From Prosopocoilus inquinatus (taxonomy: Eukaryota; Arthropoda; Insecta; Coleoptera; Lucanidae), in NCBI GenBank assembly GCA_036172665.1, contig CM069876.1, forward strand, positions 35,433,001-35,497,000: a DNA stretch of 64,000 nt, given 5' to 3'. How positions within the stretch are numbered: the first letter of the stretch is position 1; every line of letters begins with the position of its first letter. Below the pieces are notes generated by a model. It was not told where the DNA came from, did no database searches, and saw nothing but the letters and a program-made list of their open reading frames with translations. Positions 21,210 to 32,632 of the stretch are shown here, piece by piece. The translations under genes and the position numbers were made by a program.

Positions 21210-22835
21210 ACAGGTTCCCAAAGTGGGCGGTAGCGCCCACCAGTGGGTGCTGAAGCGTTCTAGGGGGGCGGTAGCAAGGTCACGAGCAATCGGGGGGCGT
21301 TTTTCTTAAATTAATATAAAATAAAATGGAAAATTAAATAGAATAAAAGTCGATTTAATGATATTGTTTTTCGAGCATACAATTTACAATTATTACATAT
21401 GGGCTACGTTTCATCAAAATAGGTATGGTTTTTTATAATGTATTGTATTGTTTTCAAGATAAAATACGCCTTGGTCACTATCATGGGCGTAGTGAGGATC
21501 TTGTTTAGGGGTGGGTAAAATTAGATCAAATCTTATCAAAATAAAAAATAATAAAAATTGAGAATTTTAAGGAAATTCGAAAAAGAACTGTAAAAGATCG
21601 AAAAAAAATAAGTTAAAAATTAAATATTTTAAATATAAAGGAAGAATTTAAGCACAATATTTTAAAATTAAAAAAAATTCAAGGTCAACCCAAACCGATT
21701 GAAATCAACTTAAGTGAAGCCAACCAAAGAAAAGAATTATAGATAGATAAACACGTAAGATGTGATCAAAAATCGAAAATTAAACTGTAGGAGATTTAAG
21801 ATTAAGAAATCTTAAAAATTAAAAATAAAAAAATTAAAATTATAGAAAATTTAAATACTTGTAAAAATTTTAAAAATATTTAATGGTCAACCGAATTAAA
21901 CCAAAACGTCAACCTAGCTAAACCAAAACTAAGCGAACCCGACCCTACTGAACTAAGCCCGAATGCACTCAACTTCTTTAAATAATTAAAATGTGAAAAA
22001 CGTTTCAAGATCAAACCAAAACCAACTAAATATTTACAAAAGATAAAAAAACAAAGGTTTATCACAAATCGAAATAAAAATATTAAAAATTTTAAGGAAA
22101 TTCGAAAAAATTAAAGAATTGAAATATAAAATGTTAAACTTAAAAATTAAGAAAAAATCCAAAAAATAATATGTAAGAAACCGTTTGAAGGTCATCCCAA
22201 CCCAACTGTTTTTTATTTGACAACCCAACTGTTTTTATCTCTACAGATAGAGAATTGAAATAACGAGTGTCTAAATAGAAAACTGGTCAAGCAGGCTGTG
22301 GAACAATTCACAAACAATGTCTGTACGTCTTAGATAATTTTGTACTTTTAGCAAAGACATAAACCCTCATATGGTAATTCATTAAATATTATTTCAGTGT
22401 CAAGTTAAATGCTGAACATAACTTTAAACTAGGTTTTCAAAAATGAACATGTTGTCATTTATAAGAAATAATTAAGAAAAAGTAACGGAAAACGTGATTA
22501 TTCAACAGCAAATTTTGACGTTACATTTGACAGCTTTGCAGTTGAACTTATAAGCGACATGCATGCAACGAACAAATTCTTGGTCATAGCCTACTTAACC
22601 AGATTTTTTATTTAGACACTCGTCAGTTCCTTATCGCTCCGTGAGCTAGGGGTGGACAACTGCCCTATTTGCCTTATCTTAGCTACGCCCATGGTCACTA
22701 CATTTTCAATGATTAAACTTATAAGTGTAATGTATCACTATACACGCACTTGCTATTTAATTGTTATAATGGCGTGTGGGGGGGGGGTCAAACAATTTTT
22801 GTCTTGCAAAGCGGGCGGCAATACAAAAAACCTAT
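21210..22835. mobile_element. Outer hAT-like element (CAGGTTCCCAAAGTGGGC end)
   Basis: The left end reads ACAGGTTCCCAAAGTGGGCG with GCGCCCACCAGTGGG, a classic hAT terminus; the right end has GCGGGCGGC...AACCTAT. A 10-bp direct repeat, GATATTAACC, flanks it (21200-21209, 22836-22845). The expected hAT duplication is 8 bp, so two bases may match by chance. It contains a second nested element. Confidence 0.65.
21482..22693. mobile_element. Nested hAT-like element (CATGGGCGTAG TIR)
   Basis: An 11-bp perfect TIR CATGGGCGTAG/CTACGCCCATG lies between GTCACTAT (21474-21481) and GTCACTAC (22694-22701), an 8-bp target duplication with one change. The interior (about 21640-22230) is AT-rich with repeated AAGGTCAACCCAA-type words, the inverse of the arrays at 43.8 and 51.9 kb. 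It also carries the CATGCATG-bearing end seen at 10.5 kb. Confidence 0.75.
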
Positions 22836-22845
22836 GATATTAACC

Positions 22846-23279
22846 GACGGTTAAATTTATCAGGACGTGGTAAGTTCTTAAGACCTTAAAGTTACAATAA
22901 GAATTTAAGTTTGAGAGGCATTTTTCCATAAGGCGTTGATGTTTAAATTAGGAGAAACCCCGGGTTTATCATTTAACGATCTTAACAGTTCTGAGCAAAC
23001 CTTATGCGATGATGGTCTTGAGCTGTTCACAGTCTAAGAGGATCATAGAATAATTAAATCGAAGATCGCTAATGATCTTGTACATTTCATACTCTTACAG
23101 TTTATAAAATTTTGAATGAGAAAGAGATTTTAACAGAAACCACACGCAGTTACGTTTTTTTTCTGATTTGTATACATAGTGTGACTCAAAAAAGCGATTA
23201 TTATTTCATTCTATAAAAATAATAGCTTTGTCATCAGAGTAATTTCAGATAATCATCTTTAATACGAAGTAAGAACGAG
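22846..23279. other. Unassigned sequence downstream of the candidate promoter
   Basis: No recognised gene or repeat; no clear polyadenylation signal for the minus-strand transcript proposed below. Confidence 0.35.
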
Positions 23280-23865
23280 CTACCGTCCAGATATACTCAA
23301 GTAATCGCTTTGTGCTTCCAGGAAGCGCAGAAATTTGCGGTAAATTTTTGGTTTGTTGTAAATATTTAAGCGACGAAGTCTGATGCATAAAATTCCCCAA
23401 AGCTCACGCCCGGTGTTGTCGTAAAGCACCTTGTTTGTTGTTGACTTGCACTTAAAGCTTTGGAGCTGCAAATCTTCCCGAGTTTGCAAAAGCCTCTTAA
23501 CCAGGACGTCGGATTAGCCATCAGGTATTTGCTTCGTTGAAACTAGGGCACACACAACTAAAAATAATCAAAAGTTCATTTTCTTAATTTGTTTCATCAA
23601 GTGACTTGCAGAATTTTTTATCGTATGTCCAAAATAAGCGAGGGCAGCATAACTTTATAATATTTGATCAGATTTTCAACAGAAAATTGCGAAAATCTAT
23701 TATTCTACAGGAGGATTGGATGAGCCAATCAAATATCTTTATGCTCATGAGATTCCTTAAGCAGTTTAAGAAAATGTTCTTGATGATTCATTTTCCAGAA
23801 TCACACAGTTTCACCAAACCTTAAGCTGAGCTTAAATTTAAGTATTACTTATAACGTGACTGACT
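23280..23865 (-). other. Putative transcribed region below a heat-shock-type promoter
   Basis: Minus-strand sequence starting at the predicted initiator (23865). The first ATG has a favourable GAAAATG context (about 23791) and opens a frame of only about 20 codons. Further down, one frame reads at least 69 codons ending at 23280, with ordinary-looking composition (a YDNTGRELWG segment) but no family I recognise; it begins just after a stop, so splicing would be needed. An overlapping ATG frame of about 51 codons is also open. It could be a short gene, a heat-shock non-coding RNA, or a retroelement piece. Confidence 0.25.
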
Positions 23866-23960
23866 GAACCACTTGCGCGCCTGACGGGCTTTTATAGTAG
23901 ATCGCTGTAATTCTCGAACGTGCTGGAATGGACGAGAAACTTTCGATAACATTCTGTAAC
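23858..23960 (-). promoter_or_regulatory. TATA/Inr core promoter with heat-shock-element-like array
   Basis: On the minus strand TATAAAA (23896-23890) lies 31 bases upstream of the A in TTCAGT (A at 23865), the standard arthropod TATA-Inr spacing. Just upstream, 23910-23929 reads on the plus strand aTTCt-cGAAc-gTGCt-gGAAt: four inverted 5-bp modules, three of them perfect heat-shock-factor modules. Further GAGAAACTTTCG and CATTCTG words lie at 23933-23955. Together they match an inducible heat-shock promoter. No known gene follows. Confidence 0.5.
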
Positions 23961-23999
23961 GCAAGATAGGGTGGCTAGTGCTAAAAATAGATCTATTTG

Positions 24000-24762
24000 C
24001 GCGTCACGGCTGTAACATTATACAAATACATACAGAGATTTTGCTTTGTTTTACTGCAATGCACAGGCAATCAACTGCCCATTAACTTGTTATAATTGTT
24101 GCAATTTTTATTTTTCCTTGAGTTACAGTTGATAATGATTAAAAATTTTGATCGAATGTTTTCATTAAAGAATTTATGTAATGTTGGTTGCCTAAAGTCA
24201 TTTCTAAACAATGCATTTACATGTTCTTTATAAAAGTATATTATGCAAAAAAGAAACAAAATTTCTTGTATACAGGCTGTTTCAAAAGTAACACCAGTGC
24301 TTTTGAGATTCAATTCAGGAAATTGAAACAAACCGAAATGGAAGAACGATAGAAATTCGGATGTGCATTCATTAATGAGTTACTTGAGGAAAAAGCAAAT
24401 TATATTAATTTTTATTTACAATAAAATGAAATAAATAGTAATATAAGCTTGTCGAATTTATCAGGAGATGTACAACATGAAGTAACAACATGAACGTAAG
24501 ACGCATTCTAGCACGTGTTCGTTCTTTAACTTCTTCGTCATGTTCAACCTACTATACAGCAGGTTCGAATTAAACTTTTTCTTTAATAAGCCCCCTCCTA
24601 GTCTCGCTCCAAGAAAATCTTAGATTTAGATCGGTTGATCTAAAGAGTCATGGTGTGGGATCAACTTTTATAGTCCACTTTTCACTCGTAGTGTGTTCCA
24701 TCGTTATATGTTTTTAATTACCAAACCAACATAATTATCAAAAACTTATCGGAGAGCGGGGT
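24000..24762. other. Unassigned, one isolated transposon tip
   Basis: ATACAGGCTGTTTCAAAAGT near 24271 resembles a lone transposon tip without a found partner. No gene recognised. Confidence 0.4.
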
Positions 24763-24830
24763 TAGCTCGTTGGAAGCGCTCCGTGAGCATCGCTAATTTG
24801 CGATATCAAAAGTTTTAGAGAAAACAGTAG
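24763..24830 (+). other. tRNA-like box A segment (possible SINE head)
   Basis: GGGGTTAGCTCGTTGGAAGC resembles the 5' half of a tRNA (box A and D arm). No box B follows at the right distance, so this is not a tRNA gene. A SINE head is possible. Confidence 0.25.
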
Positions 24831-24939
24831 AATAATGATTTTACCTTCCTCAACAAAATCAGTTTGAATTTAAACTACCTCAACTATTTCTGAGTAAAGG
24901 ACGTAAATGCGAGATACTCTACCCCCCCCCCTCCCGCAT

Positions 24940-25560
24940 CCCTATCATTAAGGTTGCATTTGATTCCATCCGACTTGAAATTAGAATTTAAAATAATCCT
25001 GATTCTCATAGCGAGCCGAGCAAGATTCTTGGAAGGAATTAAATTCTGCGGAGTTATCCAACGTAATTAATCTCTTAATCCGTCTTTGTTAAACTCCCGC
25101 GAATTTTCCCCGTTTTCCAAGACGTAGCGCAAAAGCCGGAAAACATAATAATAAGCCTGTTTACGTAACGCGCGAAAAAAATTTACCTGGCTCGAGTGCT
25201 AAACCCCTGTGATTTTGAAACGTTCGAGGAGGAGGGAGCGTCAAACCCTTAGGGGTTGTTCTGTTTGCTTGTCCCGAATCCTCGTTCATTATGTGTAAGT
25301 AAATTTAAGGTCAAATTACGGAGGTAATTTGTTATTATCAGATCTGTTGCCCGGAGATATTTTCAATTTGCTCCTCTTCAAAAAGAAAAAAAAAGTAATA
25401 GTAGAAGTAGTAATAATAAAAAAAGAAAATCAGCTTTCCTTTGTGGACTAGGAATTCCTTCGTCCTCGAGCTTTATTGAACGCGACCAGGCTCGCTCAAG
25501 AATTTGTTGTTATTATAGTTAGTTTCGCTTTGTGGCAGGTATTATGCGATACAACCAGCG
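24940..25560. other. Repeat-free, CpG-bearing segment (possible conserved non-coding DNA)
   Basis: Mixed composition, no tandem or inverted structure, no convincing frame. A poly-C run (about 24921-24934) precedes it. Confidence 0.25.
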
Positions 25561-26775
25561 AAGTACACTGGACTATTTATAAGTTTCAAGAGAAACATTG
25601 TTAAACTCGGAAAATACAATGGCGAAAACTCCGGGGCGGAGAAAATACTCCGCGTGTTTTGTGCTTGTGTTTGTGCTCACTCCTCGTTTCGATTTTATTT
25701 CATTTTATTGAAAGCCAAGTACTTACGTCGAATTAAATCCTTTGGCATCAAAGTAACGTTTTCTATCTTCGCTTTAAGGAGAGGAAAAAGATTGGGAAGA
25801 TTTTGTGTGGAATCTTGTGTCGATTTGAGTTTTATAATTTCCAAGCGTTTTCTTTAAACCAAATTATTTATTTTCGGTTTTCTCTCGGCGTTGCTTATTG
25901 GAGGTCGTAAATAAAAACATTAAAAGAATCCCCGGCGTTACATATATTTTGGCAGAGTTCAGCGCGTAGTAAACAATATAAATATCCGTTCATTTGTTCC
26001 CAGGCTTGAAATACATTCGCTCTTATAATAGACGCGACCCACAAAAAATTTTTTACATAAAATACATATTTAAAACAACAAAGATTAAATCGCCGAAAGT
26101 ATGGCCAATCGTCGACCAACAAGTAACACCTGGATTTTCCTCAAAAAAAAACAAGAAAAAAACATTCTTTGAAGCTCTTACCAAGAAAGTTTATTTTTGT
26201 TTCTGATTTTTTTATTATATGCCGAAAAAATGACTATTAAATCGATTAATAATTTAAAGAACTTTTATGTGTAGCTATCTCGTTCTGACTTTTGTGAAAC
26301 AGTTTCGCCGCTTGCAGTCGGAGGTCATGTTGCATACTAACCCAGATTGATCCAATCGGCACGTAATAAAAAAAAATATACTAACTGTACACCTAAAGTT
26401 GTGACCCTGAAAGGACGTTATCTGTTTCTTTTTTTTTAATCCGAAAACGTACACGCGTTAAAAAAAAAAGTTATTAAAACGTCATTCGATATTATCAAAA
26501 AGGGGATAATGACTTTGCTGATGAGCAAAGTTTTAATGACCGGCGACGACGTACAAAAAATTGTTGGCAACTGAATTTCGACGAAATTAATTTTTCCTCT
26601 TTGTTGAATAATTCGCTCGTGGTTATATTCTCCGTTATATATTCTTTTTAAATTAGGAAACATAGGGTGCTCCTATCTTTAGTTACAAAGTAATGGCAAG
26701 GTACAGTTTCGTCCAGAACCTACTCGACTTTAAGTGTTTACAAATATCACATCGATAGATCCAGTGGCAGAACGA
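25561..26775. other. Unassigned AT-rich sequence
   Basis: Several short frames on both strands overlap one another (25654-26206); none has a recognised domain. Confidence 0.4.
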
Positions 26776-26783
26776 CGCACAGT

Positions 26784-27798
26784 CAGTGGCGGCTCGTCGG
26801 GGTGGGCAAGGTGGGCAGTGCCCCAACCTTGTCCTATGAAGTTGCACGTTCCGGTTCCTCGTCCGGAAAAAAAATTGTTCGGAAAATGCATCCACTTTCC
26901 CTTTTGCAGTTGTTGTCGATTCGTCGATTGTTTTTTGGTGAAAGGCGTTGGAAAGCTGAGAAAAGGCTCTGTAAATCCCCCACTTAAATTGAATTCAAAA
27001 ATTACAAATAGCGCGATCGCCAGGGGAGCGAGAGACGTTCATTTAATTGAGCATCGCGTCGCTCTTGAATTTTGATTGTAACCCAAGAATGCGTTCGTCG
27101 ATTGTTTTTTGATAAAAAGCGTTGGAAAGCTGAGAAAAAGCTCTGTAAACCCCGCGCCTAAATTTAATTAAAAAATTACAAGCGCGATCGGGAGGGGAGG
27201 GAGAGATTCAGTTAATTGAGAAAATAAAGAGCGCGTCGCTTTTAAATTTTCATTGTAACTCAAGAACGCGTGCGTCGATTGTTTTTTGGTAAAAGGCGTG
27301 GGAAAGCTGAGAAAAAGCTCTGTAAATCCCTCACTTAAATTGAATTCAAAAATTATAAGTACGATCGCGAGGGGAGGGAGAGACGTTCATTTAATTGAGC
27401 AAATAAAAAACGTTGATTGTAACCCAAGAATCCGTTCGTCGATTGTTTTTTTGGTAGAAGGCGTTGGAAAGCCAAGAAAAAGCTCTGTAAATCCCTCACT
27501 TAAATTGAATTTAAAAATTACAAGCCCGATCGCGAGGGGAGGGAGAGACGTTCAGTTAGTTGAGCAGATAAAAAACTCGGCGCGTTTGAATTTCGATTGT
27601 AACTCAAGGACGCGTTCGTCGGTTGTTTTTTTATTTTTTCTTTTTTTTGGTAAAGGGCAATGGAAAGTTGAAAAAAGCGCAGTAAATCTCACGCTTAAAT
27701 TTAGTTCAAAAATGACAAGCCCCGAAAAGCAAATTTATTTGGAAAATTCACCCACTTTCCCTTTTGCAGTTGTTGTAAATCATCACGAGCCGCCACTG
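26784..27798. mobile_element. hAT-like element filled with 174-bp tandem repeats
   Basis: A 14-bp perfect TIR, CAGTGGCGGCTCGT and its inverse, lies between exact 8-bp duplications CGCACAGT (26776-26783 and 27799-27806). The interior is five units, starting near 26921, 27095, 27271, 27436 and 27616 (165-180 bp apart), recognised by TCGTCGATTGTTTTTTGGT and GGAAAGCTGAGAAAA. No transposase. The long frame 27286-27819 runs through the repeats and out of the right TIR, so it is not a gene. Confidence 0.85.
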
Positions 27799-27806
27799 CG
27801 CACAGT

Positions 27807-28836
27807 ATGTGATATTTAAGTAATCTAGAGGGGTTTACTTACTAAAATCAAGTTTCTAACAATTCTTACATACTGTTTATTTAAAGCTAATATCTGCGAG
27901 ACTCATAATACGCCCCCTTGTTAAGTTTAAACTGCACTTAGCCAAAGAAATAATCTTCTAATCTCGAGGTTGCAGGTTTACGGTTCCCAGCTTTTAAATG
28001 CGTATATCAGTTTTATGTGGTAGTTTGTGGGTGGTATTACTGAAATTTTCTCCTGATTTTGTTCATTTTAGTATCTAAAACTTTATTATAGTATGGACGC
28101 ATATGGGATCCAATTTTCTTTGTTTAACTGAATTTGTATATCAGGAAGTATAAAAATAAAGTGTGCCTGTTTATGATTTTAACTTTGATATTTTCAAAAT
28201 AGCTCCTCATATTCCTACAATTGGATTATGGCAATCTTGTGAGACTCTTTTTTTACCATCAATACCTTTACTAAAAAGTTTAGAAAACTCTGTAAATGAT
28301 GTCAGTATTTTCGATGAATTAAACGTGAATTAATTATAAATTTTGTTTTTTTCTTAAATTTTGTTACATGTACTACTTGTACAAAATTATTTGTGAGCAA
28401 CGAGAGCCCAAATGAATTGTTTAGGAATGACGGAACAGAACTTCTGCAACCCTAAGTTTACACTGTGTAAGAACGCACAAATTATCATAAATAGACCTTT
28501 GTTTAATTAAAATAATTCTTAAATGTATAATTTAATAATTACTGAAAGCTGTAGTAAAAAAGTAGTTGGTGTAAGAACAGAAAAAAATACTTAAGAATTA
28601 AATCCCTCTGCATCATGAAATCTGTGCAACGGGTTGGGGCGGGAGGGGTCAGACGAGCAGCACCATTAAGTTTAGCTTTGTAGCATCGCGCTGCATGATA
28701 CCAATTTTCCCAATCTCAGTTTGGTTATAAGTTATAATCAACCCTCAGACAAATATATTTTAATGCAATAGTCCGCCTACTATCCATATCTAGCTTATCG
28801 TGTTAAGAAAATAAAAGAAACGCGCTGTCAATTCAC
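27807..28836. other. Unassigned AT-rich sequence
   Basis: No recognised gene, repeat or hairpin. Confidence 0.5.
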
Positions 28837-30167
28837 TATACAGGGTGTTCATGGGAAGCCGCTACAATAGCTAACTCTCTTATTTGTATTTTTACGAAGT
28901 AACTTAAATTGGGAAAGTTTTAGGACTTCTCCTCTTCTATTTTATGGTACTTCCAAAAAAAACCAAATGACAATCAGGTTTTCGAGATTTTCAATGGTTT
29001 TAAATTTTTTTTAATGGAATGTTAGGTTTTTTATCATTGTGTCACGTTCAGGATGTCAAGTTAATTATGTCTCTAAAATATCATCTTCCAAAGCCTACTA
29101 CTTTTATAAATTATATAGTAACAAAATCTTGGTGTTCACGGGAAATGGCTACAATAGCTAACTTTTTTATTTGAAGTTTCACGAAGTAGCTTAAATTAGA
29201 AAAGTTACCTTCCCTGCTCGATGTTATGGTACCTTTGGAAAAACAAATGACTATCAGGTTTTCGAGATTTTCGATTGTTTTCAACTTTTTTAAATGGAAC
29301 ATTATGTTTTTTATCATGGCATCGCATTCAGGATGTCAAATTAAGTATATCTGTGAAATAATATCTCTCGAAACAGAATATTTCATAAATAATTCAGTCT
29401 TGATATTCGCGGGAAGAAGTGTATCGTTACGATAGTATTTTATTCACGAATACAATATGGTGTGCTTCGATACAAGAGAATAAAGGAAGTGTGTTCAAAC
29501 TGTCAGACCTTTGTGAACTATCATGATTCAAAATTTGTTTAAATTTAGTTCAAACCAAAATCCCTTGTGTCAAATATTGAAAGCGCGACATGTTAACATG
29601 TCTAATGCCATTATTTACCAAATAATTTATAAAATAGTAGACTTAGGAGAGAAATATTTTATAAAAATACTTAATTTGGCATCCTGAACACGATTCGCTG
29701 ATAAAAAATATAACGTTCCATTTAAAAAAGTTGGAAACAATTGAAAATCTCGAAAATCTGACAGTCATTTGTTTCTCCAAGGGTACCATAAAATCGAACA
29801 TGGAAGGTCCTGAAACTTTTCTAATTTAGGCTATTTCGTGAAACTTCAAATAAAGAAGTTAGCTATTATAGCCATTTTCCACCAAGATTTTGTTACTAAA
29901 TCATTCCTAAAATAGTAGGCTTTGGGAGATGATATTTTAGAGACATAATTAATTTAATTAACATCTTGAACGCGATGCGATGATAAAAAACCTAACATTC
30001 CATTAAAAAAAGTTGAAAAAAATTGAAAATCTCGAGAACCTGATTTTCCGAAAGTACCATAAAACGAGGAGGAAAGGTCCTAAAACTTTTCTAATTTAAG
30101 TTACTTCGTAAAAATACAAATAAGAAAGTTAGCTATTGTAACGGCTTCCCATGAACGCCCTGTAGAT
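28837..30167. mobile_element. Foldback whose arms are each a tandem duplicate
   Basis: TATACAGGGTGTTCATGGGA at 28837 and its inverse ending near 30167 bound two arms. Each arm holds two diverged copies of a unit of about 287 bp; in the left arm they start near 28845 and 29132, marked by GGCTACAATAGCTAAC, then TTTTCGAGATTTTC, then ATTCAGGATGTCAA. Order: A-B-centre-B'-A'. No coding sequence. Confidence 0.85.
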
Positions 30168-31212
30168 AGGATAGCAGGAATTTACATTTAAAAATAATTA
30201 CATTGAAATTCCTAATCAAAGTGGACACCCGGTATACACATAAACCACAGATGTGTCCAGTAATTTTATTTGATATTAAAAGTAATATAAGTATAAAGGT
30301 TGTTTCCTAAGTACGGCCCGTAACTTGGCATAATTCCTTGCGTTATTCGAATAGAAATTATTTATATAAACATGTGTCCGGAAACGCTTATATTCCTAGA
30401 TAAAGAGTGTAAAAGTAAAATTTCAAAGAGTTTTTTTTTTATAGTTTTATGATTTTTTTAATGTTCCTGACAATACACAACAATAAATGTCTCTTGCATT
30501 TTCTACCTAATACTAACCGATTATTACTATTATTAGTAGAAAAATGGCCGGGCATAACAATAATACCCTAAATAATAATAATAAAAATATTCTGCACTAT
30601 TCATAGCAAATATTGAAAATGACCACCATCTGATAAAAACGCACGATTCCAATCGTTTCAACATTCATTCCCTCACACGTCCAAAAATTCCCGGAGTATT
30701 TCGTATATCAATACAACCTTGAATTATCCGATTCCCTAAGTCGTTTTCATCTAATACAGATGTTTTATACACAAGACATTTGCTCTGATTACTGTAGAAA
30801 ATGAATATTTTTATGATTGTATTACCCGGGCATTTTTCTAATAATATTTATAATAATCGGTTAGTATTAGATAGAAAATGCAAGAGGCACTTTTGTTGTG
30901 TACTGTCAGGAGCATTAAAAAAATAATAAAAACAATAGAAAACTTCTTTGAAATTTTACTTTTACGCCCTGTATCTGGGAATATAAGTGATTCCGGACAC
31001 ATGTTTATATAAAAGATTTTTATTAAAACAACGCAAGGAATTACACCCTGAAGTTACGGACCGTACTTAGGAAACACCCTGTATACTTATATTGCTTTTT
31101 ATATCAAATAAAATTAGTGGGCACATCTACGGTTTATGTGTATACCGGATGTCCACTTTGATTAGGAATTTTAATGCAATTATTTTTAAATGTAAATTCC
31201 AGCTATCCTATC
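30165..31212. mobile_element. About 1.05-kb foldback element
   Basis: GATAGGATAGCAGGAATTTA (30165) and its inverse ending at 31212 start arms that pair through GTGGACACCCGGTATACACA, GTTTCCTAAGTACGG and TCCGGACACATG blocks to a centre near 30690. A fragment of its outer arm recurs at about 31607-31675. Confidence 0.85.
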
Positions 31213-31675
31213 TATATCATAAATCGATAAATCACAAACAACATAATAGCGTTGTGTTATTCAATGGCTAAGAAGGTTAAATAAGCAGATATTTTTTACT
31301 TCCTCAGTTTTGATCAAGCAGGCAAACTTCTGGATGACAAGCTTTATTTATTTTTAGAATTATGCAATAAAAATAGAAAAACATAATAAGTTAATAGGTA
31401 CTACACTCTCGTTAATAGGTACTACATTCTACTACACTACTACACATTCTAGGAATAACAGCTGCATATTTTTCTACCATTTTTTACCATATTTTAAAAA
31501 AATACCACAAAAAGCAAAACAAATAGCTTATCCTACTATTGAATATAAAATACGAGCCTGCATTCAGTACGCTGTTTTTTTTTTTTTTAATAAAAACATA
31601 AATGGGGAAGCGGGCATTTACAATTTAAAAAAATGCATTGAAATTCCTACAGTGCGTAATCAAAGTGGACACCCG

Positions 31676-32611
31676 ATATATATACCGGGTGTCCCGCGCC
31701 ATGTGCTCACCTTTCTACAATCTTTATTTATTAATCGATTAACCTGAATTTTGGAGACGGTAAACTAAACAAAAAATGGAATTTTTCGGCATACTGATAG
31801 TCGTCATAGGACTTCCGGTTTCGCCGGAAGTGATATTAACTTTCTTATTTTAAATGGAACACCCTACATATTTTTACAAATTTAAAATCTACGGATCATT
31901 ACGAGTCCGAATACGTATCAATTGTTAATTTTGGTTTCCATGACAACGAAAAAGAAACTTTTTTATTTTTCAATCTAGAAAGCTATGAATCGCATTTTTT
32001 CGATCTAATGCGATCAAGTGTTTCGAGAAAATCACTCCTCCTGATATTTTGATTTTTAACATTTTTACATTATTTGAAATTTTCATTAGCTCTTAACTCA
32101 TTTTTTTCGATAGAACCTCATGTGTTTCTTAGCTTAGTTCAACAGAACATTTTTTTCTGAGTACGCTGATACCAAATACGTCATATTTTCTTTGAAAGTC
32201 ATTTGAAATAAAAGGAGTGTAAAATTTCAATAAGACCTATTTTAAATTATTATCAAAGGAGTGATTTTCTCGAAACACATTAGATCGAAAAAATGCGATT
32301 CATAGCTTTCTAGATTGAAAAATAAAAAAAGTTTCTTTTTCATTGTCATGGAAACCAAAATTAACAATTGATACGTATTCGGACTCGTAATGCTCCGTAG
32401 ATTTTAAGTATGTAAAAATATATAGGGTGTTCCATTAAAAATAAAAAAGTTGATATCACTTCCGGCGAAACCGGAAGTCCTATGACGACTATCAGTATGT
32501 CGGAAAATTCGATTTTTTGTTTAGTTTATTGCCTCCAAAATTCAGGTTAATCGATTAATAAATAAAGATTCTAGAAGGGTGAGCACATGGAGCGGGACAC
32601 TCGGTATATAT
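31676..32611. mobile_element. About 0.93-kb foldback element, ACCGGGTGTCCCGC tips
   Basis: ATATATACCGGGTGTCCCGC (from 31676) and its inverse ending at about 32611 flank arms that pair nearly to the centre (about 32140). A second palindromic word, ACTTCCGGTTTCGCCGGAAG, sits in each arm (about 31810 and 32458). Confidence 0.85.
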
Positions 32612-32632
32612 GTATAGTTTAGCACTGCAGGT

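Noticed and set aside
27286..27819. 177-codon open frame
   Set aside because: It runs through 174-bp tandem repeats and out across the right TIR and target duplication of a hAT element; the repeated peptide pattern follows the DNA repeat.
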